A stretch of 64,000 nucleotides of DNA from Abelmoschus esculentus (Eukaryota > Streptophyta > Magnoliopsida > Malvales > Malvaceae): assembly GCA_035048815.1 (NCBI GenBank), contig JAUCBN010000001.1:22113501-22177500 (forward strand), given 5' to 3'. The stretch's first letter is position 1; each line of letters begins with the position of its first letter. The translations under genes and the position numbers were made by a program. This document shows positions 45,162 through 56,698 of this stretch, one piece after another. The notes under the pieces were generated by a model. That model did not search any database, was not told the origin of the DNA, and saw only the letters and a list, made by a program, of their open reading frames with translations.

Positions 45162-48100
45162 ATGTCACCGCGTCGAAGTACCCGTTTAGCGACCGGTAGA
45201 GTTCGTGGCTGAGGTAGTGGTCGAGGTCGATCTGTTGCATCTACTAGTGATGTTCCGCCTCTTGTGGACCCGCCACAGGCTCAGAGTCTGACCTTGAACC
45301 TAAGAGGGGAGGCTCAGCCCGAGATATAGATCAGCCGGTCCAGAGTGAGGGACCATATGTACCTGATGACAGTGAGACTGTCGGTTTAGACTCAATGACC
45401 GTACAGAGGGAGTTACTCAGATTTCTGTGACAAAATGAGGGTTCCAAGAAACCCATATCTACTAAGCTTCTAGCTTCTGGGATGACTATGTTTGATGGCA
45501 AGACCGGTACTGACCCAGCCGATGCAGAGTACTGGCTGAAGAAACTTCAGCGTCTGTTTATCGAGATGGAATACCCCTCTGACAGGAAATTGAGGGCAGC
45601 TATACCCTTGCTACAAGGAGAGGCCCTGAACTGATGGGAGGCAGAAGAAAAGGTTACTGCTTCCGAAAGGATCAACTGGGAGTTCTTCAGACAGAGTTTT
45701 AAGGAATGATATGTGTGCCCAGAGTACTTAGCTAAATGTCGAGAGGACTTCCTGAATCTGCAGCAGAACGACATGTCTGTCAAGGATTATGAGATTGAGT
45801 TTCTGAGACTACTACAGTATGCTCATGGTATTGTGACGATTGAGAAACAAAAGTGTGATCACTTTCTGAAAGGACTCCGGATACCATTGAAGATTGATGT
45901 TGCCGCATATCATGATACAGAGTACAAGATGATCACTCGGCGTACTAGGACAGCCGAGCGTAATGAGGTTCTGAAGGTTTAAATGGAATCTCAAGGTCAG
46001 GATAGAGGTAGACGACAGCCTGCCGCATCTGCTCAGTACAGTCAGGGTTTTCAGTCCTGGAAGAGAGGCCAGATGAGTATGAGCCTCAGAGTTTGACACG
46101 ATCTAGATCCGCAGTATCAGTTGTCCCTGCTGCTAGTGGAGCTGGATCCATTAGTACCCGAGCTGTACCTCAGTGTACCTTCTGTAAGAAATGGCACCCC
46201 AGAGAGTTTCGATTGCGGAGTGGAGTCTGCTTCCGATGTGGTTCTCTTGATCATCGTCTCAGAGACTGTCCAGTGGCACCACAGTCTAGTTATGCTTCGG
46301 GGCAATCACAGGCTTCAGTTCAGACCCCAGTAGGGGGAAGAGGACAGGGTAGACCCGCTGCATCTGGTACTGGTAGTAGAGGCAGACCCAGTCAGTTCAG
46401 AGGAGCTGCCAGATCAGGAGGATCTCAATATGGCATGGTATATACTACGAGGAGACAGGAGGACCGGGATGAGCCAGACGTTATTGCCGATACATTTTCT
46501 ATACATATTGTTCCTTTCTTCGCACTGTTAGATAATGGGTCAACACATTCATATGTCTCTAGTTTTGTAGCGGGGTATCTAAAAATTCTAGTAGAGGATA
46601 CTGGTAGTTCCGTTTTAGTTTTTAGCCCTGTAGGCCACCAGATAGAGATTACCAAAGTTTACAGAGATTGTCCCCTTGAGGTTCACGGGGAAATCTTTCC
46701 TTCTAATCTGATGCAGTTACCATTTGTGAACTTCGACTTGATTCTGGGGATGGACTAGTTATCTGCTCACCGAGTTACTATAGACTATGAGCGTAAGAGG
46801 GCAATTCTGAGAACTTCTGATGGACGAGAGGTAACTCTCATCGATGAGCATAGAGGGTATCTATCCAATTTGATATCAGCCATGAAAGCTGAAAAAATGA
46901 TCAAGAAGGGGTGTATAGCCTATCTTGCCTACATCCTTGAACGTAGGCAATCTGATTCTGGAATGGATAAGATTCGCGTGGTGTGTGAATTTCTAGATGT
47001 TTTTTCGAAAGAGTTATCGGGTGTATCCCTTAAGCGTAAAGAGGTGGAGTTCGGTATTGAGTTGTACCCGGGGACTACTCATGTATCTATGGCACCTTAT
47101 CGAATGGCTCCGAAGGAGCTTAAGATTTAGTTACAGGAACTTCTGGATAGAGGTTTCATACAACATAGTGTCTCATCGTGGGGAGCCCTTTTTTGGTTTG
47201 TTAAAAAGAAAGATGGCTTTTTGCGCTTGTGTATTGATTACCGGAAGCTGAACAAGTTGACTATCAAGAACAAGTACCCCCTTCCCCGCATTGATGACCT
47301 GTTTGATCAGTTCCGAGGAGCTTCGATTTTCTCTAAGATAGACCTGAGATCTGGTTATTACCAACTCAAGGTTAAGGATTCTGATGTGTCCAAGACAGCT
47401 TTCCGAACTCGTTATGGTCACTACGAGTTTCTGGTAATGCCTTTCGGTCTTACGAATGCCCCTACAGCATTCATGGACATGATGAATAGGGTGTTTCGAC
47501 CCTATCTGGATCAGTTCGTAGTGGTTTTCATTGATGACATTCTGGTCTATTCCAAGTCGGAGGATGAGCATGAGCAGCATCTCCGGATTGTTCTACAGAC
47601 TCTGAGGGAGAAACAGTTGTATGCAAAGTTCAGCAAATGTAAATTCTGGCTTTCGGAGGTTGTTTTTCTGGGATACGTGGTATCAGCTAAGGGTATTCAG
47701 GTTGATCCAAGCAAAATTGAGGCTATTATGAGTTGGCAACGGCCCAAGAATGTAGTAGAGATCCGCAGTTTTCTGGGACTAGCTGGTTATTATCGGAGGT
47801 TTATGGAGAGCTTTTCTTCCATAGCCGCTCCGTTAACTAAGCTTCTGAGGAAGGATATTCCGTTTATCTGGTCTGAGGCTCAGCAATAGAGTTTTGAGAA
47901 ACTGAAATCTGTTCTAACACAAGCATCAGTCCTGATACAGCCAGAATCGGGGAAACCTTATACTGTTTACAGTGATGCCTCATACACTGGTTTGGGATGT
48001 GTTTTGATGCAGAATGAGAAGGTAGTGGCTTATGCGTCCCGACAGTTGAAACCGCATGAGTGTAACTACCCTACCCATGATCTGGAGTTAGTAGTCGTGA

Positions 48101-49851
48101 TCTTTGCTTTGAAAATCTAAAGACATTATCTCTATAGAGAGAAGTGTTATATTTTCACTGATCATAAGAGTCTTAAGTACCTTCTCACTCAGAAGGAACT
48201 TAATCTGAGACAGCGTCGCTGGTTAGAGCTTCTGAAAGACTATGACTGTGAGATAGAACATCATCCTGGTAAAGCTAATATCGTTGCAGATGCTCTGAGT
48301 CGCAACGCCATTTCTGACCTGAGAGCTCTGTTTGCTCGGATGAGTCTGTTAGAGGATGGCAGTCTATTGGCAGAGCTTCGGGTGATTCTTACACTGATTT
48401 CTAAGATTCAGGCTAAACAGCCTAATGATCCGTATTTGGCTCACCGTGTTGAGGAAGTTCATGAGGGAACTTCTCAGGATTTTTCTCTGAACCAGGATGG
48501 AGTTCTATGCTTCCGGGGTCGACTCTATGTTCCGAGGAACTCTGAACTGAAACAAGTTATTCTGCAAGAAGCTCATGATAGTCAATACTCTATGCACCCT
48601 GGTGGTGACAAGATGTACAAGAATCTCCGAGAAAAGTACTAGTGGAAAGGTTTCAAGCGAGACGTGGTCAGTTTTGTATCCAAGTGCTTGACTTGCCAGA
48701 AAGTCAAAGTAGAGCATCAGCGACCATCTGGACTTCTTCAGCATATCGAGATTCCTCAGTGGAAATGGGAGCGGGTGACCATGGTTTTTTTCAGTGGTTT
48801 ACCATTGACTCCGTTAAAGAAGGATTCTGTCTGGGTCATCGTTGATCGTTTGACCAAATCTGCTCATTTCATTCCTGTCAAGACCACCTACCCTCTGATT
48901 AGGCTAGCCCGGTTATACATCTCCGAGATTTTCCGACTACATGGAGTACCTCTGTCTATTATATCTGATCGAGATCCAAGATTTACGTCTAAGTTCTGGG
49001 GATCTCTGCATACTGCTCTGGGTACTCGACTGAACTTCAGCACTGTTTATCACCCTCAGAACGATGGTCAGTCTGAGCGTGTGATTCAGATCCTCGAGGA
49101 CATGTTGAGAGGATGTATTCTGGATTTCAGAGGTAGCTGGGAGGATTTCCTACCATTGGCAGAGTTCGCGTACAACAACATTTATCAGGCCAGCATTAAG
49201 ATGGCACCATATGAGGCTCTGTACGGGCGTAAGTGTCGCACCCCGATTGGTTGGACTGAGCTCACTGAACACCATTTACTGGGTCCAGATATTGTACATG
49301 AGGCTGAGGAGACTGTTAGATTGATTCGTGATCGGCTCAAAGTCGCTTTTGACAGACAGAAATCTTACGCGGATTTGAGGCGTAAAGATCTTGAGTTTGA
49401 GGTTGACGATGAGGTTTTTCTAAAATTATCTCCCTGGAGGAAGGTACTACGATTTGGCCGTAAGGGCAAGCTCAGTCCCAGATATATTGAATCCTACCGG
49501 ATTATCAGACGTATCGGACCTATAGCTTATCAGCTTGAGTTACCACCTGAACTCAAGCGAATCCATGATGTGTTCCATGTTTCTGTACTGAGACGTTATC
49601 GAGCTGATCCGTCTCATGTTCTGTCTGTGGAGGATTTCGAGATTCGGCCTGATCTGTGTTATGAGGAGAAGCCCGTTGAGATCATTGTTCAAGACCAGAG
49701 AGTTCTTCAGAGGAAAACTATTAAGATGGTTAAGGTTCTCTGGCGTAATCGAGGTCTAGATGAGGCTATGTGGGAGCCCAAGTCTTTCATCAAAGCCCAT
49801 TATCTACATCTCTTTGATCCAGGTAAATTTCGAGGACGAAATTTTCTATAA
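45162..49851 (+). pseudogene. gag-pol polyprotein of element C
   Basis: Starts MSPRRSTRLATGRVRG-stop (45162). Frame changes lie near 45290-45330 and between 45982 and 46093. Gag reads DPADAEYWLKKLQRLF and LNLQQNDMSVKDYEIEFLRL; the zinc knuckle CFRCGSLDHRLRDC lies near 46225. Protease: LLDNGSTHSY, LILGMD-stop. RT: LCIDYRKLNKLTIKNKYPLP, YYQLKVKDSD, VFIDDILVYSKS. RNase H: YSDASYTGLG, IFTDHKSLKYL, ADALSR. Integrase: H-H-C-C finger, then D-D-E in VIVDRLTKSAHF, ISDRDPRF and GQSERVIQILE, a GPY/F-type module (IGPIAYQLELP) and a chromodomain-like tail ending VKVLWRNRGLDEAMWEP. Stops at 46757, 47128, 47887, 48118 and 48640 all lie in one otherwise intact frame. Confidence 0.93.
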
Positions 49852-49862
49852 GGGGGAGAGAG
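49850..49862 (+). other. polypurine tract of element C
   Basis: AAGGGGGAGAGAG just before the 3' LTR. The relative at 60105 has the same motif on the minus strand. Confidence 0.88.
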
Positions 49863-49863
49863 T

Positions 49864-52000
49864 TGTAATAACCCAAAAATCTAAAGTCAAAATTCCCTAA
49901 TTGAAGCCCTAAAATTTGGGAATTAAAAATTTCTGAAATTAAGAACTAAAATGAGAATTTATAAAACTTTAGGGCCAAATTGTAAGAATTCAAAATTTTC
50001 AAGCCCTAATATGGTAATTAACCCTTTTTTTATGAAGAAATGTTTTCTTCTTCCTCTGTAACCGATAATTAAAAGGGAATTGAATTAAACACTTTTAATT
50101 CAGCTTTTAACCGATTCAATCTTCAGTTCAGTCTTGGATTCAACATTCGAATCATTATCTTTGCCTCTGTTTTCTGCTGACTTTTTCCCTGGAAGCTTTC
50201 TCCTTCTTTGGTCGGGTGTGGTAAGATCCAAAGCCTTGAACTTTAATTTTGTTTCAGTTTTGGTTTAGTTCGTGTTGGGAGAGGTTCGGTTAAAGTTTTG
50301 TTACCTAGTTGGAATGTTATATTCGAGTTAGGGAGATAGGAATTTTGGTTTGGTTCAAAAGGGGAGAGGGAAAGTGTTCTTGATTTTTTTGAATCAGTTT
50401 GGGGAAAAAAGAAAGGTTTTAATCTTGATTTTGGTTCGGTTTTGTTGTTGGTTTATGTTAGAACCGTTTAGTAGGGATTTTGAATCGAATCGGGGTGAAA
50501 AAGGTCGGATTTTGTTCGAATATAACTTGTTTGGACCCCGAGAAAATCTGGGAAATTCCCAAATTTTCCTGGGAAACAAACACTCTAGAGAAAACCCAGC
50601 AGAACCGGCCCAGATCGAACCGACCCAGACCGACCGGCCAAGACCCGACCGATCGTCCGACTCGAACCCGAACCCGACCCGATCTACGACCCGTTCCCCG
50701 ACCCGACTGACGTCATTGCTGACATCACTACTGATATTATCGCTGATGTCATCTACTGACGTCAGCGTTGACTGGTGACGTCAGCATTGATCAATGCTGA
50801 CGTCAGCAGTTGACTTTTTCGACCCGGGCCCACTTTATGTTTTTCGACGTCCTGAATCCAATGACGTTGTCCGTTTTTGCGAAATTCGAACCCGAAGTGT
50901 CGTTTTTGGGGTTTTTAAGTTTGTTAAGTTAGTTGGAAATTATCTATAAAGGTTTCTAAATCAATTTTTGTTTGGCTTCAGGTGACGAGGATTCCGACCC
51001 CGAGCAGTTGCCTCCTCCTCCTCCTGTACGAGGTCCGATACATCCACATTCGGGACCTTCACGTGAGTAACGGTTAAATTCTGTTTAGATTATTTTCGGT
51101 AATGTGGCATAGTGGGAAGTCTAACTTATTCTGTTAATTGTAGACTCTACTCCTGCTCAGCCTGGTGGTAGAGTCGAGTCCAGTAGACGTCAGGGTCATC
51201 GTTGAGTCTTCTGATACAGGTGTGTTCTCTCCCGTTCATCTTGTAAATCTTTTATTTTGTATATTCGAATTCTGTTATCCATATGATCATGCATCATTCT
51301 GACATATCATTTCTGATTCTGTTATCTGTCATGCTTGCCTCCTGTTAGACTATAAGACATACATTCTGATTCTGTATCTGTATATAACATGGCATCTGGG
51401 ATATTATCTGTGTACGAGGAAGTTAGTGATTTATCACCTCTATTCAGTGGCTCCACCTACGGATCGAGATACCACTTCTGTTGGTGTGATGGTGTTAGAG
51501 TGGTCTGGGGACCAACTCTTCTGTGGTGTTCGGAGATGGGTGCATATCATGCATACTCTGCCTATTCTGTATATTCTGTTCTGTTATTCGGTTTAACTGT
51601 TCTAGAGACACACTGGGCTCCCTAACTTACACCCTCTCAGATTTTTGTTTCAGATCTCAGTCCTAGGCTCGGTACGATACTTGGAGGATCCTGATTCCGA
51701 TACATATTAGTAGTATGTTTTACAGTTTTAGATTCCGGATTATTTTTAATTGAATAATAATTTCTGTAATTCGAACATTAATTGTTTATCGATTTTTGTG
51801 ACATTTACTGTTTATAAATTTATGGGTTGAACTATATTATTTAAATGTTTAATTTTTATTATTATTTTAATTTATTAATTATTTAATAAATTATCCGAAT
51901 ATTTTATTTTATTTTGTAAAACCCTAACTTGTGAAACAAGATTTCAGTTTGTAAACCCTAACTTGTAATCTAAGAAATTAGGTTAATTTTAGGGGTTACA
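49864..52000 (+). repeat. element C 3' LTR
   Basis: Copy of 42804-44963. It carries an extra run of CCGACCCG-like words at 50630-50710 and its own TGACGTCA cluster at 50706-50815. Confidence 0.92.
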
Positions 52001-52376
52001 TTTTTAGACTTTAATTGGTTGATTATGTATTAAGAACTTAGTTTATTTTAAAATCTATGGTAATCCTCAACTTAGTTAGTCTTTGGTTTATTTTATTATG
52101 CTTCTTAATCTAGTAAATTTAATTAAATGTGTTTGTTTTGTGTTGTTATATAATAAGTGAAATTATTGTCATGTGGTTATAGATGGTTACAGGTGTGTAC
52201 GAGATATGTGGTGAATATCCATTTGGGTAGTGAGTGTGGGAATGAATTTTAAAATATATCCGTGTGTGCGGGTGTGAATTTAAAATTTCTACCCATAGTG
52301 GATGATGGGTAGATAGTGGATATAAAAATATTAAATGGATATGGAGGTGGAGAGAAGGGTATCCGCAGCGGTCCCG
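52001..52376 (+). other. hAT 3' subterminal region
   Basis: Non-coding. Between about 52180 and 52340 it repeats GGGTAG, GTGTGGG and GTGGATATG words that echo the first 150 bases of the hAT element in inverted order. Confidence 0.65.
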
Positions 52377-52393
52377 CCCATTTACCATCCCTT
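52377..52393 (-). repeat. hAT terminal inverted repeat, right
   Basis: Plus strand CCCATTTACCATCCCTT; 15 of 17 bases pair with 11704-11720. Confidence 0.9.
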
Positions 52394-52401
52394 ATTGAGT
52401 C
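52394..52401 (+). repeat. 8-bp target-site duplication, right
   Basis: ATTGAGTC, a perfect copy of 11696-11703. Confidence 0.92.
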
Positions 52402-52480
52402 CTGAGAAAAAAAAAGAAATATCATGGACTAAAGCCAAATTTATAGCTACTGCTGGTTTGCAAGATGAAATTCATACGGC

Positions 52481-52645
52481 TCAGCTCCGCTTGACAGGGT
52501 CGAAGTTTGACACTCCGAACACAGCTCCTCTGATGATGGAGACAACCACAACGCCGCCGAAGGTGATGCTGAGCAAGAAGTTGTTGAGAGCTGGGGTAAC
52601 CCCATCGGCTGCTTGAGCCACTTCGGGAATCACTATGGATGTCAT
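52481..52645 (-). pseudogene. psbX: psbX fragment (photosystem II PsbX), C-terminal part
   Basis: The minus strand encodes TSIVIPEVAQAADGVTP, then NNFLLSITFGGVVVV and ends GVSNFDPVKRS-stop. This matches the end of the nuclear-encoded PsbX precursor: the VAQAA thylakoid-targeting cleavage region, the single membrane helix and the conserved SNFDPVKR tail. PsbX is a one-helix subunit of photosystem II. The chloroplast transit peptide and the middle of the precursor are missing, because homology stops near 52642. Inside the helix there is one extra codon, an arginine (SIIRGAV), that family members known to me lack. I judge it a truncated pseudogene. The hAT element inserted 80 bases beyond its stop codon. 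Confidence 0.8.
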
Positions 52646-53129
52646 GTCACACTCCAGCCCTCCAGTTTTGCATTTGCGCAATTTAGCCCCTTTCCTCTCA
52701 ATTTCACTTTTAATTTTATTTCATTCATTCATTTCATTTGTTTGCTTATTTAATTTATATTTTATTACTATTTATTTATTTAATTTTGGGAATAAAAGTC
52801 CCTTAGTTTTACCTTTCTAGTTAAATATTAGTGCCCGTAATTTAGGATTCTCTTAATTAATTATACGATTAGTACTGCCTCTTTCAAAATTAACCAATGA
52901 ATGAATTCCATAATAATTTTGTTCCCTACGTTAGGTCTTCTAAATTAAGTTTACAAGAGTTAATTAATTAGGTTTTAAATAAATCTCTTAATTAAGGTTA
53001 GTTTAGATCTTAAAACATCACCTTACGTGGACTGCTTGTAATTAAAATAAAACCTTGTTAAAACTATAGACTTGGATCTTAAATAAATCTCTTAATTAAG
53101 GTTAGTTTAGATCTTTAAATAATATAGCC
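52646..53129. other. AT-rich spacer with internal direct repeats
   Basis: No gene. The phrase 'aataaatctcttaattaagg' followed by 'ttagtttagatctt' occurs at about 52978 and again at 53083. A segment near 53030 ('gcttgtaattaaaataaaac') recurs at 53665, beyond the small element at 53138. Confidence 0.6.
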
Positions 53130-53137
53130 CTAATAAC

Positions 53138-53627
53138 TAGAGTCGGCTCTAAAGGGAGCACCTTAAACGACTGTTTAGGTCCCCAACCAGTTTAGGATTT
53201 TTAAAATTTAATTTTTATATTTTAAAATTTTAATTTTTAAATTTATCAAATAAATAAATTTAATGATAAAATTTTAATTCTCTTCCTAAATAAATAAGTC
53301 TAACAATAAAAATATCATGCTTAAAATATTAAATTGATTGCTTAAATTAATGATATGAATAAAAATCTCATGTCCCTTTTTTATTGTCTCTTTCTATATA
53401 CCTAACAGTAAAGAATTAAATTATAACCATAATTTTAAATTTTAAATCATAACTTTTAAAATCTACGTTAATACCTTGAGCTCTCACTCTATCATTTAAA
53501 TTTATTTTTTTTACTGTTGGGTATAAATAAAACACAAATAAAAATCTATTCGTAATTAATTAACATTCGTTATATAAAATCTATTTTTATATTTTGCTTA
53601 AAACCCAAAAATCTACAAACGACTCTG
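53138..53627. mobile_element. hAT-type non-autonomous element (490 bp)
   Basis: Ends TAGAGTCG at 53138 and CGACTCTG at 53627, which are inverted repeats differing only at the terminal base. The flanks are CTAATAAC (53130-53137) and TTAATAAC (53628-53635), an 8-bp duplication with one mismatch. The 'AGAGYCGGCTCT' start is common to a group of plant hAT elements. No coding capacity. Confidence 0.7.
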
Positions 53628-53937
53628 TTAATAACTTCATAGATTATCACTTCACTTGGATCGCTTGTAATTAAAATAAAACCTTTGATATTAATTCTAT
53701 AGACTTTTAGGTTCATTTATGTTTTAGCCATGTAAAACCGAAATATGTTGAAAAACATTAGCAACTAAATAAAAGTCGTTTTATTAACGTTGTAAAATAC
53801 TTATTCTTGATTACATGTACCCTAAAATCTAAGATTTTATAATTTATAATTTATTTTAGATTTTTGATCTATCTAATTTAAATGATCAGTACGACACTAA
53901 ACGTTTTATACCTATCCAAGTTGAAGAATAATAGGTA

Positions 53938-54507
53938 GGGTTGCAAACGAAACGAGATAGATCATACGTTATTCGAGTTCGACTCGATTAAAACTCAATT
54001 CGATTGAACTCGGCTCGAGTTTAAACTCGACTCGATTTCTTGATGAGCCAAGTCAAGTTATATGATATTCAACTCAAAAAGCTCATTAGTTACTCGAAAA
54101 TATAAATATATTATTTTTTATTTTTTGTAATTTAAAATCTAAATTTCTAAACTTAAAATCCTAAAATCTAAACCCTAAACATAAGACTTAAACCTTAAAT
54201 TAACACACTAAACCCTGAAATTAGAAAGTTTGAGTTTACATAATTTGTGTATCAAAGTTTTTTCTTCATTAGACTTTAAATAAGACGTGACAAAAAAAGA
54301 ATTACTCAAGTCTAACACGGTCAAAGATCGGTCAACACTTGACTCAATTAGGCTTGAATAAAGCTCAAACTTGACTCGAATTCTTAATGAGCTGAGATTA
54401 GATTTTTCAAGCTCGTTTAAGATTATTCCAGCTCGAATCCAACTCAAAATCTTAATGGGTCAAACTGAACTTAATACTGCTTGAATTCGACTAGACTCGT
54501 TTACCCC
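53938..54507. mobile_element. small hAT-like MITE (about 570 bp)
   Basis: Left end GGGTTGCAAACGAAACGAG and right end CTCGTTTACCCC form an imperfect inverted repeat. TAGGTA flanks both sides (53932-53937 and 54508-54513). The interior is rich in ACTCGA/TCGAGT words, typical of 'TAGGGGTGCAAACGA'-type hAT MITEs. The duplication length is uncertain because two bases may belong to either side. Confidence 0.6.
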
Positions 54508-54513
54508 TAGGTA

Positions 54514-55960
54514 CAAGAAATGTGAAAACATTAATTGTTTTCTTTAGAAATTGGGTTAAAAATCTTAGGGTTAGTAGTTGGAAGAAGTTTGAAATGTGAA
54601 GTAGATGATAATCAAAGTCAAAATTTGAAACTCAACTTACAATTAATGAGGTAATAGGATAAAGCCGTCTTTCGACGGCACAACGCCCGTGTGCCTGCAG
54701 TTGGACGCCACCCTAGTCTTGTTCCACCTCGATGAGCTTTTTCATTTTCCTTCCTTAGATGTCAAAGTTTTTTTAGATAAGTTTGTTTTCTTATGTCATG
54801 GCTACGCAAATCAATGTATATATGAACATAAACTGGTCTACAATATGGAAAGGGGTAAACAAAAAAAAGTAAATTGGCTTCTTCGTTGTTGGTAGGGTCA
54901 TTGGATTCAATTTATTAATCTTATGCTTAGTATAATATTTAGGGGGTTCAAAATTTTTGGGCTGGAAGAAAAAATTTCAATTCCTTAATCTTATCTTCTT
55001 TTATGTAACATCTTAAAGTATCCTTAAAATTAAATTTTAAACCTTAATTTTACATATAAATCTTTAAAAATATCCTTACACCTTAAGAAAATGCATCTTA
55101 CACCTAATTTTTTAAATCATAATCACAAACCCGAAACTTAAATCCTAAATCCTAGACCCAAGACACATTATTTTAAAGTGGGGCACCGATAGAGACACAA
55201 TAAGAGGTAGGTGATTTACATCGCTCTGTATAATTTATTATAGTATGACCCTTAATTTATAATTAGTAAGAGATATAAGATTTTCTCAAAAGAATATTGT
55301 ATTACAAGAAATATTATTAGAATATCTTTTTGAGAAAAAATACTTATAAACATCTAGAAATTAAACATTTCTTTAAAAGATCACTTTTGATATCAAATTT
55401 TTTTAAAAAATTCGATTGTCATCAAAGCAAGTTTATTTAGTCTTTCTTGCTACATAGTGATTTGTAAGTATGATTTTAACGATTTTAATTTTAAAAAGTT
55501 TTGTTTTGTAGAAGCAACAACAATAGAATTAGTCGATAATATTTTTAAAATAATTCTCATATTTAGGGAATGATTATAACGTGTTTTGACAATTATAGCT
55601 AATTTTTTTTAAATTTTTTTTTTTAAATTCATATAATGAATTTTAAGATTAATATCATTTATTAAATGTAATTTATTAAACTTAAGGGTTTTTATTTTTA
55701 AAAATTATGTGCGATTAATGTTATTACACATGTCCAGAACTTCAATCGATAATACTCTCAAATTTGTTTCGTAAAGAATACATCGGTAATAATGTAAATG
55801 GTTTGTGAACATTGAAGTTAAAATCTTTTGTATAAAAGTATAATTTTTCTCAAGTTTTGAAAATTTTCGAGCTTTAAAATTAAAACTATAATTTGGATAT
55901 GAGAAAAAAATATATATTATTCCCTACGTCCGTAACTCACAATAGCTGATTCCCATGCGT
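54514..55960. other. AT-rich intergenic DNA downstream of ERF
   Basis: A 68-residue open frame at 54689-54895 lies in a patch of more balanced base composition near 54670-54730, but I recognise no product. The rest is AT-rich and holds no visible gene. The 3' untranslated region and poly(A) site of ERF should lie just left of 55961. Confidence 0.5.
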
Positions 55961-56698
55961 TTACCATCCAAATTCATGCTTAACTTCCACCGGAGCCGAC
56001 GCTTTCACTTTTCTCCTCCTCTTCGGCGACCACTTCTCTGAGCCGGAGGATGAAGATTTAGACGGCTCAGGTGATGATCTCTTTGACGTCACCCTCACTG
56101 GATCAGGCTCCCCGGAATTCACCCTCAGCGGGAAATTCAACAAAGCCCTCGAACCACGCATCCTATAAGCTGCTTTATCATAAGCCAAAGCCGCATCTTC
56201 GGCCGTCTCGAAAGTACCTAACCAAACCCGAGCACCATTCTTACCCGGGTCCCTTATCTCCGCCGCGAACTTCCCCCACGGCCGCTGCCTAACTCCTCTG
56301 TAGTGCCTCGCTTTGGGTTGAACCGCAGTAACCACCGTGTCGACTCTTCTCACCGGATTCTCAACTAAGATCTCTTGCAGCTCGGATTTAATAGGAGGGA
56401 AATTCTGAGAACAGTTATCGGAGGGGGCCCAGTCGACGTTTAAAGCATCTCGGAGGAACCCGAAAACGAGCATGTCTTGGGGATCATTTTCTTGAAGAGG
56501 GAGATCACCCCAGGTTTCTGTCAAACAAGGGTACAAATGGCTGAAACTTGAGCTCCGGCAAAACACCGGTGGAGCAGCGGTGGTAGTGGTACAATCGGTG
56601 GAAGAATTGAGTCGGAAATCTGATGACTCGTCGAGTAAGTGACGCCTAATTGAGTCCAGCATTGCTAAATCTGACTCGTTGCTGCAACTCGGATCCAT
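55961..56698 (-). CDS. AP2/ERF transcription factor, ERF group IXa-like
   Basis: A nuclear transcription factor expected to bind GCC-box promoters in ethylene, jasmonate and defence responses. It has 245 residues when started at the ATG 56698 (MDPSCSNESDLAMLDSIRRH). This N-terminus matches the 'ESD.A.L.SIRRHLL' start of ERF1A/ERF2-type proteins. One AP2/ERF domain at residues 132-190 contains HYRGVRQRPWGKFAAEIRDP, with the alanine and aspartate that mark ERF rather than DREB proteins, then RVWLGTFETAEDAALAYDKA. A basic KRRRK (226-230) is a likely nuclear signal. An in-frame ATG at 56779 would add 27 residues but lies too close to the TATA box to be in the mRNA. No intron, no defects. It is the only intact gene in the window. 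Subgroup placement is from motif memory. Confidence 0.93.
   Translation of the reverse strand: MDPSCSNESDLAMLDSIRRHLLDESSDFRLNSSTDCTTTTAAPPVFCRSSSFSHLYPCLTETWGDLPLQENDPQDMLVFGFLRDALNVDWAPSDNCSQNFPPIKSELQEILVENPVRRVDTVVTAVQPKARHYRGVRQRPWGKFAAEIRDPGKNGARVWLGTFETAEDAALAYDKAAYRMRGSRALLNFPLRVNSGEPDPVRVTSKRSSPEPSKSSSSGSEKWSPKRRRKVKASAPVEVKHEFGW

Larger units (their letters stand above)
42804..52000 (+). mobile_element. element C: Tekay/Del-like chromovirus (Ty3/gypsy)
   Basis: LTRs of about 2.15 kb (42804-44963 and 49864-52000) start TGTAATAACCC and end GGGGTTACA. The internal region holds a tRNA-Met primer site, gag with a zinc knuckle, protease, RT, RNase H, integrase with a C-terminal chromodomain-like tail and a purine tract. 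The layout and the chromodomain point to the Tekay/Del group. No target duplication was found: the left flank is ATAGT and the right flank TTTTT. It lies in the 3' non-coding part of the hAT element. Confidence 0.92.
11704..52393 (+). mobile_element. hAT-superfamily DNA transposon, split by three LTR retrotransposons
   Basis: Terminal inverted repeats of 17 bp (15 matching) lie at 11704-11720 and 52377-52393. A perfect 8-bp duplication ATTGAGTC lies directly outside both, at 11696-11703 and 52394-52401; 8 bp is the hAT hallmark. Between them three blocks of one hAT transposase (BED finger, RNase H-like core, C-terminal dimerisation domain) appear in order on the plus strand. They are separated by complete LTR elements A, B and C. 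Subtracting these and their duplications leaves about 3.48 kb, a normal length for a hAT element. The transposase is of the RICESLEEPER-like plant type. It is long dead. Confidence 0.92.

Noticed and set aside
54689..54895. 68-residue open frame in intergenic DNA
   Set aside because: No recognisable domain, no neighbouring exon and no convincing promoter.
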